From: Flavobacteriaceae bacterium
Lineage (GTDB): Bacteria; Bacteroidota; Bacteroidia; Flavobacteriales; Flavobacteriaceae
DNA: 64,000 nt
Reading direction: 5' to 3'
NCBI GenBank assembly: GCA_021647885.1
Contig: JAKITV010000004.1
Span: forward strand, 1-64,000
Numbering within the stretch: the stretch's first letter is position 1; each line of letters opens with the position of its first letter. The position numbers and the translations under genes were made by a program. The notes under the pieces are model-generated. The model saw only the letters and a program-made list of their open reading frames with translations, did not search any database and was not told the DNA's origin. Below, in pieces: positions 8,135 to 17,264 of this stretch.

Positions 8135-8761
8135 TTACGACATAACGTAAGCGCATGTAAACCCTTCAAACTCTAAATAGTTGGCAGTAAAACGCTGTTT
8201 TTTGTTTTCATAATCTATCCAAGCCGTTGTAGATTTATCTTCAAGAGTAAAAGGAATAACTAAAGTATGCTTTTTAAAACTCAATCCTGATGTTGCAAAC
8301 AATTTATATAATGATTCTTTGATACACCAAATAACCGTTAGCTTCTTTACACATTCTATATTTTCATCTGTTAAATATTGGCTTTCATAATCTACAAACC
8401 TATTGGCTATTCTTACAATTTTTTCACGTTGCTTTTCAATGTCTACCCCTATTTTATAATCACTAATTATAATCGCCGAAAACGTAAACGAATGTGTGAT
8501 AGAAATATACTTTCCATCTTTTAAATAAGGTTTTCCATTTGCGTCATAATGCAATTCTGCATCTGTATAACCAAATTCCTTTAATAAATGGCGTACACTC
8601 AAAAAACCACGTTGGTGCATTTCACTTTTCATAGCTAATACACGCTCTAAACTTTTAGGTTTTAAATCAATGCCTTGCATCAAATCATCATAAGATTCAG
8701 TAATCTTCCAGATTTTAACAGTAGTTTGTGAGTTTGGATGAATGGTTTTATAAAGAGGCAT
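8135..8761 (-). CDS. 4'-phosphopantetheinyl transferase superfamily protein
   Basis: A 208-residue Sfp-like enzyme that moves phosphopantetheine from CoA to a carrier-protein serine. The two Mg/CoA signature blocks are present: ISITHSFTFSAIIISDYKIGVDIE (His, then GVDIE at about 109-113) and WCIKESLYKL (WxxKES at about 148-153). The long spacing and about 200-residue length fit the Sfp/EntD type rather than AcpS. It is the first gene of the minus-strand run and starts 66 bp from the divergent ahcY. No polyketide or peptide synthase lies nearby, so the acceptor may be the ordinary acyl carrier protein. Confidence 0.88.
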   Translation of the reverse strand: MPLYKTIHPNSQTTVKIWKITESYDDLMQGIDLKPKSLERVLAMKSEMHQRGFLSVRHLLKEFGYTDAELHYDANGKPYLKDGKYISITHSFTFSAIIISDYKIGVDIEKQREKIVRIANRFVDYESQYLTDENIECVKKLTVIWCIKESLYKLFATSGLSFKKHTLVIPFTLEDKSTTAWIDYENKKQRFTANYLEFEGFTCAYVMS

Positions 8762-8784
8762 TTATATTTCTCGTTCTTATTACG

Positions 8785-8792
8785 TAACTTTG
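8785..8792 (+). promoter_or_regulatory. -7 box of the ahcY promoter
   Basis: TAACTTTG fits TAnnTTTG. A TTTA, one mismatch from TTTG, lies 20 bp upstream at 8761-8764. The start codon is 35 bp further on. Confidence 0.55.
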
Positions 8793-8827
8793 CAAACTAA
8801 AATTTTTGCTAAAACAAATATACAATT

Positions 8828-10144
8828 ATGAACACAAAAACAATTCCTTACATAGCTAATAAAGTGAAAGATATATCTCTTGCAGAATGGGGAAGAAAAG
8901 AAATAGAATTGGCTGAAGCCGAAATGCCTGGTTTAATGAGTCTTCGTGATGAATATAAAGATTCACAGCCACTTAAAGGCGCAAGGATTGCAGGTTGTTT
9001 ACATATGACGATTCAAACTGCTGTTTTAATTGAAACCTTACAGGCTCTTGGAGCAGAAGTTACTTGGAGTTCTTGTAACATTTTTTCAACACAAGACCAA
9101 GCTGCTGCTGCTATTGCTGCTGCCGGAACTGCTGTGTATGCATGGAAAGATATGACCGAAGAAGAATTTGATTGGTGTATAGAACAAACACTTTTCTTTG
9201 GCGAAGATCGTAAACCATTAAATTTAATTCTAGATGATGGTGGCGATTTAACCAATATGGTGTTAGACAAATATCCAGAATTGACTGAAGGCATTAACGG
9301 TTTAAGTGAAGAAACCACAACTGGTGTTCATCGATTATACGACCGAATGAAAGCAGGAACTTTACCAATGCCAGCAATTAATGTAAACGATTCGGTGACC
9401 AAAAGTAAATTCGACAATAAATATGGTTGTCGCGAAAGTGCTGTAGATGCTATTCGTCGTGCAACAGATATAATGCTTGCAGGAAAACGTATTGTAGTTT
9501 GTGGTTATGGCGATGTTGGCAAAGGCACAGCTGCTTCTTTTAAAGGAGCTGGAAGTATTGTAACTGTTACCGAAATCGATCCTATTTGTGCATTACAAGC
9601 TGCAATGGATGGTTTTGAGGTAAAACGTTTAGAGACTGTTGTTGGCAATGCTGATGTGATTATTACAACTACAGGAAATAAAGACATTATACAAGGTCGC
9701 CATTTTGAAGCTTTAAAAGACAAAGCTATTGTATGCAATATTGGTCATTTTGATAACGAAATTGATATGGCTTGGTTAAACGAAAATTATGGTCATACAA
9801 AAGACACCATCAAGCCACAAGTAGATAAATATACCATCAACGGAAAAGATGTTATCATTTTAGCTGAAGGTCGCCTAGTAAACTTAGGTTGTGCTACAGG
9901 ACATCCAAGTTTTGTAATGAGTAATTCGTTTACCAACCAAACTTTAGCACAATTAGAACTTTGGAATAACAGAGATGCTTATAAAAACGAAGTGTATATG
10001 TTACCTAAACATCTGGATGAAAAAGTAGCTCAATTACATTTAGCTAAAATAGGTGTAGAACTTACAGAGCTTCGTAATGATCAAGCCGAATATATTGGTG
10101 TAAAAGTTGAAGGGCCTTATAAGCCTGAATACTATAGATATTAA
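8828..10144 (+). CDS. ahcY: Adenosylhomocysteinase
   Basis: A 438-residue cytosolic enzyme that splits S-adenosylhomocysteine to adenosine and homocysteine, relieving product inhibition of methyltransferases. The N-terminal substrate domain has [16 protein letters not shown] and [16 protein letters not shown]. The NAD site is [11 protein letters not shown] (about 223-233), followed by TEIDP. The C-terminus ends in the conserved [10 protein letters not shown], whose Lys and Tyr reach into the partner subunit's NAD site. It is a single-gene unit with its own promoter and terminator. Confidence 0.98.
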   Translation: MNTKTIPYIANKVKDISLAEWGRKEIELAEAEMPGLMSLRDEYKDSQPLKGARIAGCLHMTIQTAVLIETLQALGAEVTWSSCNIFSTQDQAAAAIAAAGTAVYAWKDMTEEEFDWCIEQTLFFGEDRKPLNLILDDGGDLTNMVLDKYPELTEGINGLSEETTTGVHRLYDRMKAGTLPMPAINVNDSVTKSKFDNKYGCRESAVDAIRRATDIMLAGKRIVVCGYGDVGKGTAASFKGAGSIVTVTEIDPICALQAAMDGFEVKRLETVVGNADVIITTTGNKDIIQGRHFEALKDKAIVCNIGHFDNEIDMAWLNENYGHTKDTIKPQVDKYTINGKDVIILAEGRLVNLGCATGHPSFVMSNSFTNQTLAQLELWNNRDAYKNEVYMLPKHLDEKVAQLHLAKIGVELTELRNDQAEYIGVKVEGPYKPEYYRY

Positions 10145-10148
10145 TATC

Positions 10149-10168
10149 ATTCTCACGAAGGTGGGAAT
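10149..10168. repeat. Short inverted repeat ATTCTCAC-GAAG-GTGGGAAT
   Basis: An 8-bp stem with one wobble and a GAAG loop, 4 bp after the ahcY stop. It resembles the dispersed ATTCCCGC/GCGGGAAT hairpins found widely in this family; a similar hairpin, TTTCCGC-TTTC-GCGGAAA, is at 19359-19376. Confidence 0.5.
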
Positions 10169-10202
10169 CTCATGAATTGAAACAAAGTTTTATTGATAAT
10201 AG

Positions 10203-10246
10203 AACCCTTGCAGTCCCGATAACTATCGGGATGTAAGGGTTTTTTT
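10203..10246 (+). terminator. ahcY terminator built around a dispersed palindrome
   Basis: Outer arms AACCCTT (10203-10209) and AAGGGTT (10235-10241) extend the palindrome TCCCGATAACTATCGGGA (10214-10231) and are followed by a run of T. It looks like an intrinsic terminator whose upper stem is the repeat. Confidence 0.8.
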
Positions 10247-10281
10247 ATTGAACAAGAATTCTTTATATTCCATAGATATTT

Positions 10282-10761
10282 ATGGTTTATAAAGAACAGA
10301 AAATAAAAGTCCCTCGGTTTAATGAGGAATCGGGTTTTTATACCACAAAAAAACGTTCAAAAACAATGAGCAAGATTCGTGGTAAAAACACCAAGCCCGA
10401 AATGCTTTTCAGAAAAGCTTTATGGCATAAAGGGGTTCGCTATCGTATAAACAATAAAAAGTTACCTGGAAAACCAGATGTTTCAATCCAAAAATACAAA
10501 CTTGCCATTTTTATAGATGGTGGATTTTGGCATGGTTACAACTGGAACGAGAAAAAGGAAACCATAAAAAGCAATCGCGGTTTTTGGATCCCAAAAATAG
10601 AACGCAATATGCAACGTGATAAAGAAGTCAATCAAAAACTTTCCGAAATGGATTATACTGTTTTTAGGTTTTGGGAAAAAGAAATCAAAAACGAATTGGA
10701 TAAGTGCATTAATGATGTTTTGGTTCACATAGCTACTGGAAAGAACAATTGGCAACGATAA
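10282..10761 (+). CDS. vsr: Very short patch repair endonuclease (Vsr)
   Basis: A 159-residue nuclease of the restriction-endonuclease-like fold. It shows the family signature RSKTMSKIRGKNTKPEMLFRKALW, then LPGKPDVSI with the catalytic Asp, FIDGGFWHGYNW, and a C-terminal FRFWEKEI. Vsr nicks 5' of the T in T:G mismatches made by deamination of 5-methylcytosine. The usual partner, a Dcm-type cytosine-5 methyltransferase gene, is not in the neighbourhood, so this is an orphan copy. It may descend from a lost restriction-modification locus or serve a distant methylase. It sits between the ahcY terminator and a dipeptidase gene. Confidence 0.9.
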   Translation: MVYKEQKIKVPRFNEESGFYTTKKRSKTMSKIRGKNTKPEMLFRKALWHKGVRYRINNKKLPGKPDVSIQKYKLAIFIDGGFWHGYNWNEKKETIKSNRGFWIPKIERNMQRDKEVNQKLSEMDYTVFRFWEKEIKNELDKCINDVLVHIATGKNNWQR

Positions 10762-10851
10762 AACCAAATAGTTTTGTGAAGATTTTTGTTTTACACAATT
10801 GCGATTAAAATTTTCTTAAATTGCGTTTTACTAACCTATTCCTTTATAAAT

Positions 10852-12027
10852 ATGAAACGCCCAAAAAAGATAGCGCTTATTATTATTTCTATTTTACTGA
10901 CCCTCTATTTTATAGCTTCTGTAATAGTTCCTAAAAAAGTAGACGCAAAGTATAATACAATTACTTTAAAACCTCCATATAAAGTTTCTGCTAAGGCTCA
11001 AGAATTATATAATTCGCTAGATTTTATTGCAGACATGCATTGCGATGCTTTGTTATGGAAACGAAATCTTTTAAAGAAAAATGATTTTGGTAGTGTTGAT
11101 ATTCCAAGAATGATAGAGGCTAACGTGAGTTTACAAGCGTTTACCATTGTGACAAAGGCTCCAAAAAAAATGAATTTTGACAACAATACAGATGAAACTG
11201 ATGCTATAACGTTACCATATATTTTACAGCGAAGACCAATAAACTCTTGGTTTAATTTAACAAATAGAGCTTTAGCACAATGTGAAGCATTACATGAGTT
11301 TGAAAACGAATCAAAAGAAACATTTAAAATAATTAAATCAGTTTCAGATTTAGAACAATATTTGGCGAATAGGAAAAAGAACAAAAATATAACAGCAGGG
11401 TTTTTAGGCATTGAAGGCATGCATGCTTTAAACGGAAAACTGGAAAATGTAGATAAACTATATGATGCTGGAGTTAGAATGATGTCTCCGGTTCATTTTT
11501 TCGATAACAAACTTGGCGGTTCTGCACATGGTGTTTCAAAAGAAGGCTTAACCGATTTTGGAAAGCAAGTCATTAAAAAAATGCAAGCAAAAAATATGAT
11601 TGTCGATATTTCGCATAGTTCTCCAAAATTGCTAGACGACATTTTTGAAATATCAACTAAACCAATTGTATCTTCACACACAGGTGTGCAAGGCACTTGC
11701 CAAACCGTTAGAAATTTATCCGATAAGCATCTTAAACAGATTGCTGAATCTGGCGGATTAATAAGCGTGGCAATGTTTGAGCCAGCAACATGTAACAACA
11801 CTCCTGCATCAACAGCAAAAGCTATAAAGTATTGTATTGATTTAGTTGGTGTAGATTATGTGGCTTTAGGCTCAGATTTTGATGGTGCTATTGAAATTCA
11901 CACAGATATAACAGGATTACCAATATATGTTGAAGAACTTCTTAAATTAAATATTTCTAAAGAAGATATAAGCAAAGTAATGGGAGGAAATGTAAAACGT
12001 TTTATGCTCAAAAACCTACCTCGCTAA
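10852..12027 (+). CDS. Membrane dipeptidase, peptidase family M19
   Basis: A 391-residue zinc dipeptidase of the renal-dipeptidase type, held at the membrane by an N-terminal segment (about 5-22). The metal ligands appear in order: HCD in DFIADMHCDALLW, GIEGMHAL, VDISHSS, SSHTGVQG and LGSDFDG, so the site looks complete. The enzyme hydrolyses dipeptides, including some with a C-terminal D-residue. The frame is open to a TTG at 10786, but the ATG at 10852 puts the basic MKRPKK directly before the membrane segment and is preferred. It lies 90 bp after vsr. Confidence 0.9.
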   Translation: MKRPKKIALIIISILLTLYFIASVIVPKKVDAKYNTITLKPPYKVSAKAQELYNSLDFIADMHCDALLWKRNLLKKNDFGSVDIPRMIEANVSLQAFTIVTKAPKKMNFDNNTDETDAITLPYILQRRPINSWFNLTNRALAQCEALHEFENESKETFKIIKSVSDLEQYLANRKKNKNITAGFLGIEGMHALNGKLENVDKLYDAGVRMMSPVHFFDNKLGGSAHGVSKEGLTDFGKQVIKKMQAKNMIVDISHSSPKLLDDIFEISTKPIVSSHTGVQGTCQTVRNLSDKHLKQIAESGGLISVAMFEPATCNNTPASTAKAIKYCIDLVGVDYVALGSDFDGAIEIHTDITGLPIYVEELLKLNISKEDISKVMGGNVKRFMLKNLPR

Positions 12028-12030
12028 CAA

Positions 12031-12061
12031 ATAAAAACCCTTTCTGCAAACGGAAAGGGTT
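12031..12061 (-). terminator. rplU-rpmA terminator
   Basis: Stem AACCCTTTC (12036-12044) / GAAAGGGTT (12053-12061). On the minus strand it is followed by TTTTTATTTG, so it ends the rplU-rpmA transcript. It also lies 8 bp after the convergent dipeptidase stop. Confidence 0.75.
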
Positions 12062-12088
12062 CTAAATATCTTATAAAAAATATATTTC

Positions 12089-12349
12089 TTAAGCCTCAAA
12101 AGGCACTATAGAAACGTATGATTTATTGTTTTTCTTCTTTGAGAATTTCACAAGACCATCAACTCTAGCATGTAAAGTATGGTCTTTCCCAGCATATACA
12201 TTCTCGCCAGGATTATGTGTTGTACCTCTTTGTCTAACGATAATGTTTCCAGCTATTGCAGCTTGACCGCCAAATATCTTAACGCCTAATCGTTTCGATT
12301 CTGATTCTCTACCGTTTTTCGAACTTCCGACTCCTTTTTTATGTGCCAT
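12089..12349 (-). CDS. rpmA: 50S ribosomal protein L27
   Basis: An 86-residue large-subunit protein. It begins [24 protein letters not shown] and has the conserved [15 protein letters not shown], typical of L27, whose N-terminus reaches the peptidyl-transferase centre. No Firmicute-type N-terminal cleavage extension is present. It lies 40 bp after rplU in the usual rplU-rpmA order. Confidence 0.98.
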   Translation of the reverse strand: MAHKKGVGSSKNGRESESKRLGVKIFGGQAAIAGNIIVRQRGTTHNPGENVYAGKDHTLHARVDGLVKFSKKKNNKSYVSIVPFEA

Positions 12350-12389
12350 TTTATTTCGATTTAATATTGTTAAACTTAATGGTTAGCAA

Positions 12390-13094
12390 TTACGCTTTTC
12401 CACCATCCAATTCGTCTTGCCACTTCTTTAATTCGTCCCATTTACCGTCAGCAGCTAATTTAGCTTGCTTTGACCATGTATCAGTAACATGATTTCCTCG
12501 AACTCCAGCAATAATCTCAGAAATTTTAGCTGGTTTAGCTTTTGCTAAATCGGAAAAAGTTACAATTCCAGCAGCAATTAAGGTTTCAGAAATCTTTGGT
12601 CCAATACCTTCAATCTTTTTAAGATCATCAGCTTTTCCTGTTGCTTTTTTAGCAGCTGGTTTAGCTACAGGTTTTGATTTAACTTTTGCTTTTGGCGTAG
12701 CCTTCTTTGTTTCAACTTTAGGAGCAGTTACTTTTGGCTCTGCCTTTTTAGTTGCTTTAGCTGGTGCAGCTTTCTTGGCTCCTGAAACTAAAATACTTTC
12801 AATTTGAATTTCGGTTAAAGATTGTCTGTGACCATTTTTAACACGGTAACCTTTACGTCTTTTCTTTTTAAAGACGATTACTTTATCACCTTTTAGGTGC
12901 TTTAAGACTTTTGCTCCTACTTGAGCTCCGCCTATAGCTGGGGCGCCAATAGTTACTTTGTCACCATCACTTAAAAGAAGTACATTATCGAAAGCTACTT
13001 GCTTTCCTTCTTCAGTTTGTAAACGGTGAACAAAAACTTTTTGGTCTTTTACAACTTTAAATTGTTGCCCTGCTATCTCTACAATTGCGTACAT
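12390..13094 (-). CDS. rplU: 50S ribosomal protein L21 with C-terminal helix-hairpin-helix domain
   Basis: A 234-residue protein, over twice the usual length of about 103. Residues 1-103 are a normal L21 (MYAIVEIAGQQFKVVKDQ, then KKKRRKGYRVKNGHRQ). Residues about 108-155 are a linker of Lys, Ala and Pro. Residues about 156-234 form a helix-hairpin-helix domain (DDLKKIEGIGPKISETLIAAG, then WSKQAKLAADGKWDEL) that resembles the C-terminal tail of some NuoE proteins. The stop and frame are clean, so it is a real fusion rather than read-through. The tail may contact rRNA or DNA, but its function is unknown. Confidence 0.95.
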   Translation of the reverse strand: MYAIVEIAGQQFKVVKDQKVFVHRLQTEEGKQVAFDNVLLLSDGDKVTIGAPAIGGAQVGAKVLKHLKGDKVIVFKKKRRKGYRVKNGHRQSLTEIQIESILVSGAKKAAPAKATKKAEPKVTAPKVETKKATPKAKVKSKPVAKPAAKKATGKADDLKKIEGIGPKISETLIAAGIVTFSDLAKAKPAKISEIIAGVRGNHVTDTWSKQAKLAADGKWDELKKWQDELDGGKA

Positions 13095-13135
13095 AGCGTA
13101 ACGTTTTATTAATTAATTTGTTCAAAAAATGAGTG

Positions 13136-13166
13136 CAAATATACTTCTAATTAATTAATCTACAAA
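13136..13166 (-). promoter_or_regulatory. rplU promoter (TTTG-N19-TATATTTG)
   Basis: On the minus strand TTTG (13163-13166) and TATATTTG (13136-13143) are separated by exactly 19 bp, the Bacteroidota housekeeping sigma consensus. The rplU start codon is about 42 bp downstream. Confidence 0.85.
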
Positions 13167-13179
13167 CGTTTTATGTTTT

Positions 13180-13623
13180 TTAAAATGTATTATCACTCCC
13201 TTTAAATAATTGCATAAATACGAATGATAAGATTAGTGTTGATAAAAGCCCTAAGACAATACTAGATAGAATTATAATCTCTGTTTCAAAATTGCGACCT
13301 ACTCTTAATGTAGCAAGTAACTTGGTTGAAAACTCTAAATCTATTTTTGTAACATAGAAGGTCAAGAATGTATTAAAAAGAAACGTTGCCAAAAAGCCAG
13401 TTTTAACACCCATTAAAAACCCTTTAGTATAATTAAACGCCTTATTCTCTTGTAATTTGCGCGTTTTTATCGATTCGTATATTCCAAAAGCAATAATAAC
13501 ACCATTAAATAAACTGTAAACTGGACGTGTGTGTAAATCTAAAAGTCTTAAAACTAAAAAATATGCAATTAAAGAGCTACTAATAGCAATACCTAAACGC
13601 AAAGGCAAAAACATTTTTCTCAT
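13180..13623 (-). CDS. DUF4199 family membrane protein
   Basis: A 147-residue inner-membrane protein with four predicted membrane segments (about 8-26, 36-48, 68-88 and 116-140) and short loops. It resembles the DUF4199 family of Bacteroidota, which has no known function. It is transcribed toward rplU but ends 85 bp before it, and rplU has its own promoter, so it is probably a separate unit. The 170 bp upstream to the M16 gene hold a probable promoter for that gene only. Confidence 0.65.
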   Translation of the reverse strand: MRKMFLPLRLGIAISSSLIAYFLVLRLLDLHTRPVYSLFNGVIIAFGIYESIKTRKLQENKAFNYTKGFLMGVKTGFLATFLFNTFLTFYVTKIDLEFSTKLLATLRVGRNFETEIIILSSIVLGLLSTLILSFVFMQLFKGSDNTF

Positions 13624-13720
13624 AATATTTAATTATTTTCATTTTTAAAGTTAAGAAAAAAATAAGATGTTCGTTTTATTAAGACGTTCATTTTTTATGT
13701 TATTTATAATTTACATTCAC

Positions 13721-13728
13721 TATTTTTG
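13721..13728 (+). promoter_or_regulatory. Probable -7 box for the M16 peptidase pair
   Basis: TATTTTTG fits TAnnTTTG and lies 65 bp before the first M16 start codon. No clear -33 TTTG is visible. Confidence 0.4.
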
Positions 13729-13793
13729 TGATACTGTAACAATTATTAAATATTATAGACCTATATTCAATTAAATAATCAAAATTAATATAT

Positions 13794-15110
13794 ATGAAAA
13801 AAAGCTTATTTTCTTTAGCTGCTTTTGTATTAGCTGGCCTTACAGTTTCTGCACAAGAAGTTAAATTTGAAGAGTACGATTTAGATAACGGTATGCACGT
13901 TATTTTACATCAAGATAATACTGCTCCAGTGGTTACAATATCTGTAATGTACCATGTAGGAGCAAAAGACGAAAACCCAGAACGAACTGGTTTTGCTCAC
14001 TTTTTTGAACACTTACTATTTGAAGGAACCGAAAACATAGAACGTGGTGAATGGTTTACGATTGTAAGTTCTAATGGTGGTAGCAATAATGCCAATACAA
14101 CTCAAGATAGAACGTATTATTATGAGGTATTTCCATCTAATAATGTAGAACTTGGTTTATGGATGGAATCGGAAAGATTACTTCACCCTATTATTAATCA
14201 AATTGGTGTTGATACACAAAATGAAGTTGTTAAGGAAGAAAAGCGTTTACGTGTAGATAACCAACCTTACGGAAGGTTTATAGAAAATGTCAATCTTAAT
14301 ATGTTTAACAAACATCCATATAAAGGAACCACTATAGGTAAACTATCTCATCTTGATGCCGCTACATTAGAAGAGTTTCAAGCGTTTAATAAAAAGTTTT
14401 ACATACCTAATAATGCTGTTTTAGTAGTAGCTGGAGATATTGATGTGCCTTTAGTCAAAAAAATGATTCAAGACTATTTTGGCCCTATTCCGAGAGGTAA
14501 AGATATTGTTAGAAAATTCCCAAAAGAAGATCCAATAACAGAAACTATTAGAGCAAAAGCTTACGACCCTAATATTCAAATTCCAGCTGTTGTTGCTGCT
14601 TATAGAACACCTTCATTTAAAGACAGGGATTCTTATGTATTAAACATGATTTCTAATTATTTAAGTAGCGGTAAAAGCTCTAAACTATATAAGAAATTAG
14701 TTGATGAGAAAAAAATGGCATTGCAAGTTGGTGCCTTTAACATAAGTCAAGAAGACTATGGTGTTTATGTTTTATTTGGGTTGCCATTAGGTGAAACTTC
14801 TCTTGATGGAATTATAGCAGAAATTGATGAAGAAGTAGTGAAAATTCAAAATGAATTAATTTCAGAAAAAGACTATCAAAAACTTCAAAACAAATTTGAA
14901 AATCAATTTGTTAACTCAAATTCAAGTATTTCTGGCATTGCAAACTCTTTAGCAAGATATTATATGTTATATGACGATGTTAATTTAATTAATAATGAAA
15001 TTGATATTTATAGATCAATTACCAAAGAAGAGATTCAAGCAGTAGCTAAAAAATATTTGAACCCTAATCAACGATTAATTTTAGAGTATTTACCTAAAAA
15101 AGACGATTAA
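13794..15110 (+). CDS. M16 family zinc peptidase, active subunit
   Basis: A 438-residue exported metallopeptidase with a signal peptide ending about residue 20 (VSAQ). The inverted zinc motif HFFEH is at 69-73, and a downstream Glu is in NEVVKEEKRLR, so the catalytic set is complete. The length matches a single pitrilysin-type half (two about 220-residue domains), like the mitochondrial processing peptidase beta subunit. The next gene encodes a partner without the zinc motif, 17 bp downstream. The pair probably degrades peptides in the periplasm. Confidence 0.92.
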   Translation: MKKSLFSLAAFVLAGLTVSAQEVKFEEYDLDNGMHVILHQDNTAPVVTISVMYHVGAKDENPERTGFAHFFEHLLFEGTENIERGEWFTIVSSNGGSNNANTTQDRTYYYEVFPSNNVELGLWMESERLLHPIINQIGVDTQNEVVKEEKRLRVDNQPYGRFIENVNLNMFNKHPYKGTTIGKLSHLDAATLEEFQAFNKKFYIPNNAVLVVAGDIDVPLVKKMIQDYFGPIPRGKDIVRKFPKEDPITETIRAKAYDPNIQIPAVVAAYRTPSFKDRDSYVLNMISNYLSSGKSSKLYKKLVDEKKMALQVGAFNISQEDYGVYVLFGLPLGETSLDGIIAEIDEEVVKIQNELISEKDYQKLQNKFENQFVNSNSSISGIANSLARYYMLYDDVNLINNEIDIYRSITKEEIQAVAKKYLNPNQRLILEYLPKKDD

Positions 15111-15127
15111 TAAAAAGACATAAACGC

Positions 15128-17200
15128 ATGAAAACTAAAATATTAATTACATTGTTTTTATTGTCAATTGGAGTAACTGCTCAAATTGATAGATCTAAAC
15201 AACCTAAACCAGGACCTGCTCCTAAAATTACATTGCAAGTTCCTCAAGAATTTGTATTGGATAACGGAATGAAAATTCTGGTTGTAGAAAATCATAAATT
15301 ACCTAGAGTATCTTATAATCTAACAATAGATAACGCTCCAATTACAGAAGGTGATAAAGCTGGTACATCCAGCTTGTTGGGAGCAATGTTAGGAAATGGA
15401 ACAACCAATATTCCCAAAGACGATTTTAATGAAGAAATCGATTTTTTAGGAGCTTCTCTTAGTTTTGGGTCAGAAAGTGCTTTTGCAAGGACTTTGTCAA
15501 AATACTCTGAAAGAATATTAGAATTAATGGCAGATGCAGCTATTAATCCTCTATTAACCGAAGAAGAATTTCAAAAAGAAAAAGACAAACTAATTGAAGG
15601 ATTAAAAACTCAAGAGAAAAGTGTCGATGCTGTTGCCAGTCGTGTTGGTGGAGCTTTATCTTATGGCACAAAACATCCTTATGGTGAGTTTGTGACAGAG
15701 GAAACTGTTAATAATGTGACTTTAGAAAATGTAAATGCATTCTATCAAAAGTATTTTAATCCAAATAATGCGTATTTAGTCATCGTAGGAGATATAGATT
15801 TTAAAACCATTAAAGAACAAGTTGAAAACTATTTTGGGAAATGGGAGAAATCTATTGAAGTAAGCACAAATGTACCTACTGCAAATCCTAATGTACAGTA
15901 CACTCAAATTAATTTTGTGGATATGCCAAACGCAGTACAATCTAACATATCTCTTACAAATAATGTGGAATTAAAAATGAATGATCCCGACTATCATTCT
16001 GTATTAATAGCAAATAAAATATTAGGTGGTGGGTTTAACAGCTATTTAAACATGAACCTTAGAGAAGAGCATGGTTATACTTATGGAGCACGTTCTAATG
16101 TTGGAGCAGATAAATATGCGTCACGTTTTAGTACTGGAACTGCTGTTAGAAATGCGGTAACAGACAGTGCTGTAGTGCAAGTCTTAAAAGAGATAAATCG
16201 TATTAAAAATGAATACGTTACAGATAAAGCATTAGCAAACGCTAAAGCAAAATATGTTGGTGACTTTGTGTTAGCGCTCGAGCGTCCACAAACCATTGCA
16301 CAATATGCTTTAAACATTAAACTGAAAGATCTGCCTGAAGATTTTTACGCCACATATCTTGAAAAAATCAATGCTGTCACCAAAGAAGATGTAAAGCGAG
16401 TTGCCAACACTTATTTTAAAGCTGAAAATGCACGTATAATAGTTGTAGGAAAAGGAAGTGATGTATTGACCAATCTTGAAAAAACAGGAATACCAATTAA
16501 ATATTTTGATAAATATGCAAATCCTGTTGAAAAACCAGAATTTACAAAACCAGTACCAAGCGGTGTTACTGCGCAGTCTGTAATTAATAAATACATCACA
16601 GCAATTGGAGGCAAAGATAATGCTATGGCTGTAAATACAGTTCATTCTAGTGCAGATGTAACTATTGAAGGCGCTCCTTTTGCTCCAAAAGCAGACATAA
16701 AACAAATGGTCCCTAATAAAGAATCTATGGAAATGAGTGTTGAAGGCATGGGAGTTCTTATGAAACAAAAATTTAATGGAGAAACTGGTTACATTGAGCA
16801 GCAAGGGCAAAAAATGCCTATGGAAGGAGAAATACTAGATAATCAAAAATCAAAAATCACTTTATTTCCAGAATTGTATTATGATGACTCGTTTAAATTA
16901 TCTTTAGAAAGTTTAACCACAATTGATGGCAACGACGTTTATAAAGTTAAAATAGAAAAAGATGGAAAAACAACGTTTAAATATTACAATGCTGAAACTG
17001 GTTTATTAGCACGAATTGAAAAAACTGTAACTATTGGAGAAAATGAAACTACTTCTGTTGTAGATTATTCTAAATATTCTCCTGTAAAAGGTGTGCAATT
17101 CCCGTATCATCAAATTATTAAATCCGGTCCACAAACTATTATTTTCAACATAACTAATGTATTAGTTAATGAAGGTGTTAGTGATGAGGATTTTAATTAA
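15128..17200 (+). CDS. M16 family inactive partner with C-terminal extension
   Basis: A 690-residue exported protein with a signal peptide ending about GVTAQ (19). Residues about 35-460 are an M16 fold, but the HxxEH position reads TSSLLGAMLGNGT, so no zinc can be bound there. The MPP-alpha-like R/Y substrate loop LREEHGYTYGARS is kept. Residues about 480-690 are an added beta-rich domain (ITAIGGKDNAMAVNTVHSSADV onward) that resembles the lipoprotein-carrier (LolA-like) folds attached to other Bacteroidota proteases. It follows the active subunit gene by 17 bp and the two probably form a heterodimer. Confidence 0.88.
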   Translation: MKTKILITLFLLSIGVTAQIDRSKQPKPGPAPKITLQVPQEFVLDNGMKILVVENHKLPRVSYNLTIDNAPITEGDKAGTSSLLGAMLGNGTTNIPKDDFNEEIDFLGASLSFGSESAFARTLSKYSERILELMADAAINPLLTEEEFQKEKDKLIEGLKTQEKSVDAVASRVGGALSYGTKHPYGEFVTEETVNNVTLENVNAFYQKYFNPNNAYLVIVGDIDFKTIKEQVENYFGKWEKSIEVSTNVPTANPNVQYTQINFVDMPNAVQSNISLTNNVELKMNDPDYHSVLIANKILGGGFNSYLNMNLREEHGYTYGARSNVGADKYASRFSTGTAVRNAVTDSAVVQVLKEINRIKNEYVTDKALANAKAKYVGDFVLALERPQTIAQYALNIKLKDLPEDFYATYLEKINAVTKEDVKRVANTYFKAENARIIVVGKGSDVLTNLEKTGIPIKYFDKYANPVEKPEFTKPVPSGVTAQSVINKYITAIGGKDNAMAVNTVHSSADVTIEGAPFAPKADIKQMVPNKESMEMSVEGMGVLMKQKFNGETGYIEQQGQKMPMEGEILDNQKSKITLFPELYYDDSFKLSLESLTTIDGNDVYKVKIEKDGKTTFKYYNAETGLLARIEKTVTIGENETTSVVDYSKYSPVKGVQFPYHQIIKSGPQTIIFNITNVLVNEGVSDEDFN

Positions 17201-17233
17201 CCCTAAAATGAGTAAAATAAAAACTTAAATCAG

Positions 17234-17241
17234 TAGTTTTG
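17234..17241 (+). promoter_or_regulatory. Probable -7 box of the heavy-metal lipoprotein gene
   Basis: TAGTTTTG fits TAnnTTTG, 23 bp before the ATG. The -33 element is not clear. Confidence 0.4.
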
Positions 17242-17264
17242 TAAAGAACTTAATACATTAACAT

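Noticed and set aside
10786-10851. Upstream TTG start for the M19 dipeptidase
   Set aside because: The ATG at 10852 begins with basic residues right before the membrane segment; the extension adds only a second hydrophobic run.
16310-16810. A 166-codon antisense frame inside the inactive M16 gene
   Set aside because: No homology or start signal; the sense frame is a clear M16 protein with continuous conservation.
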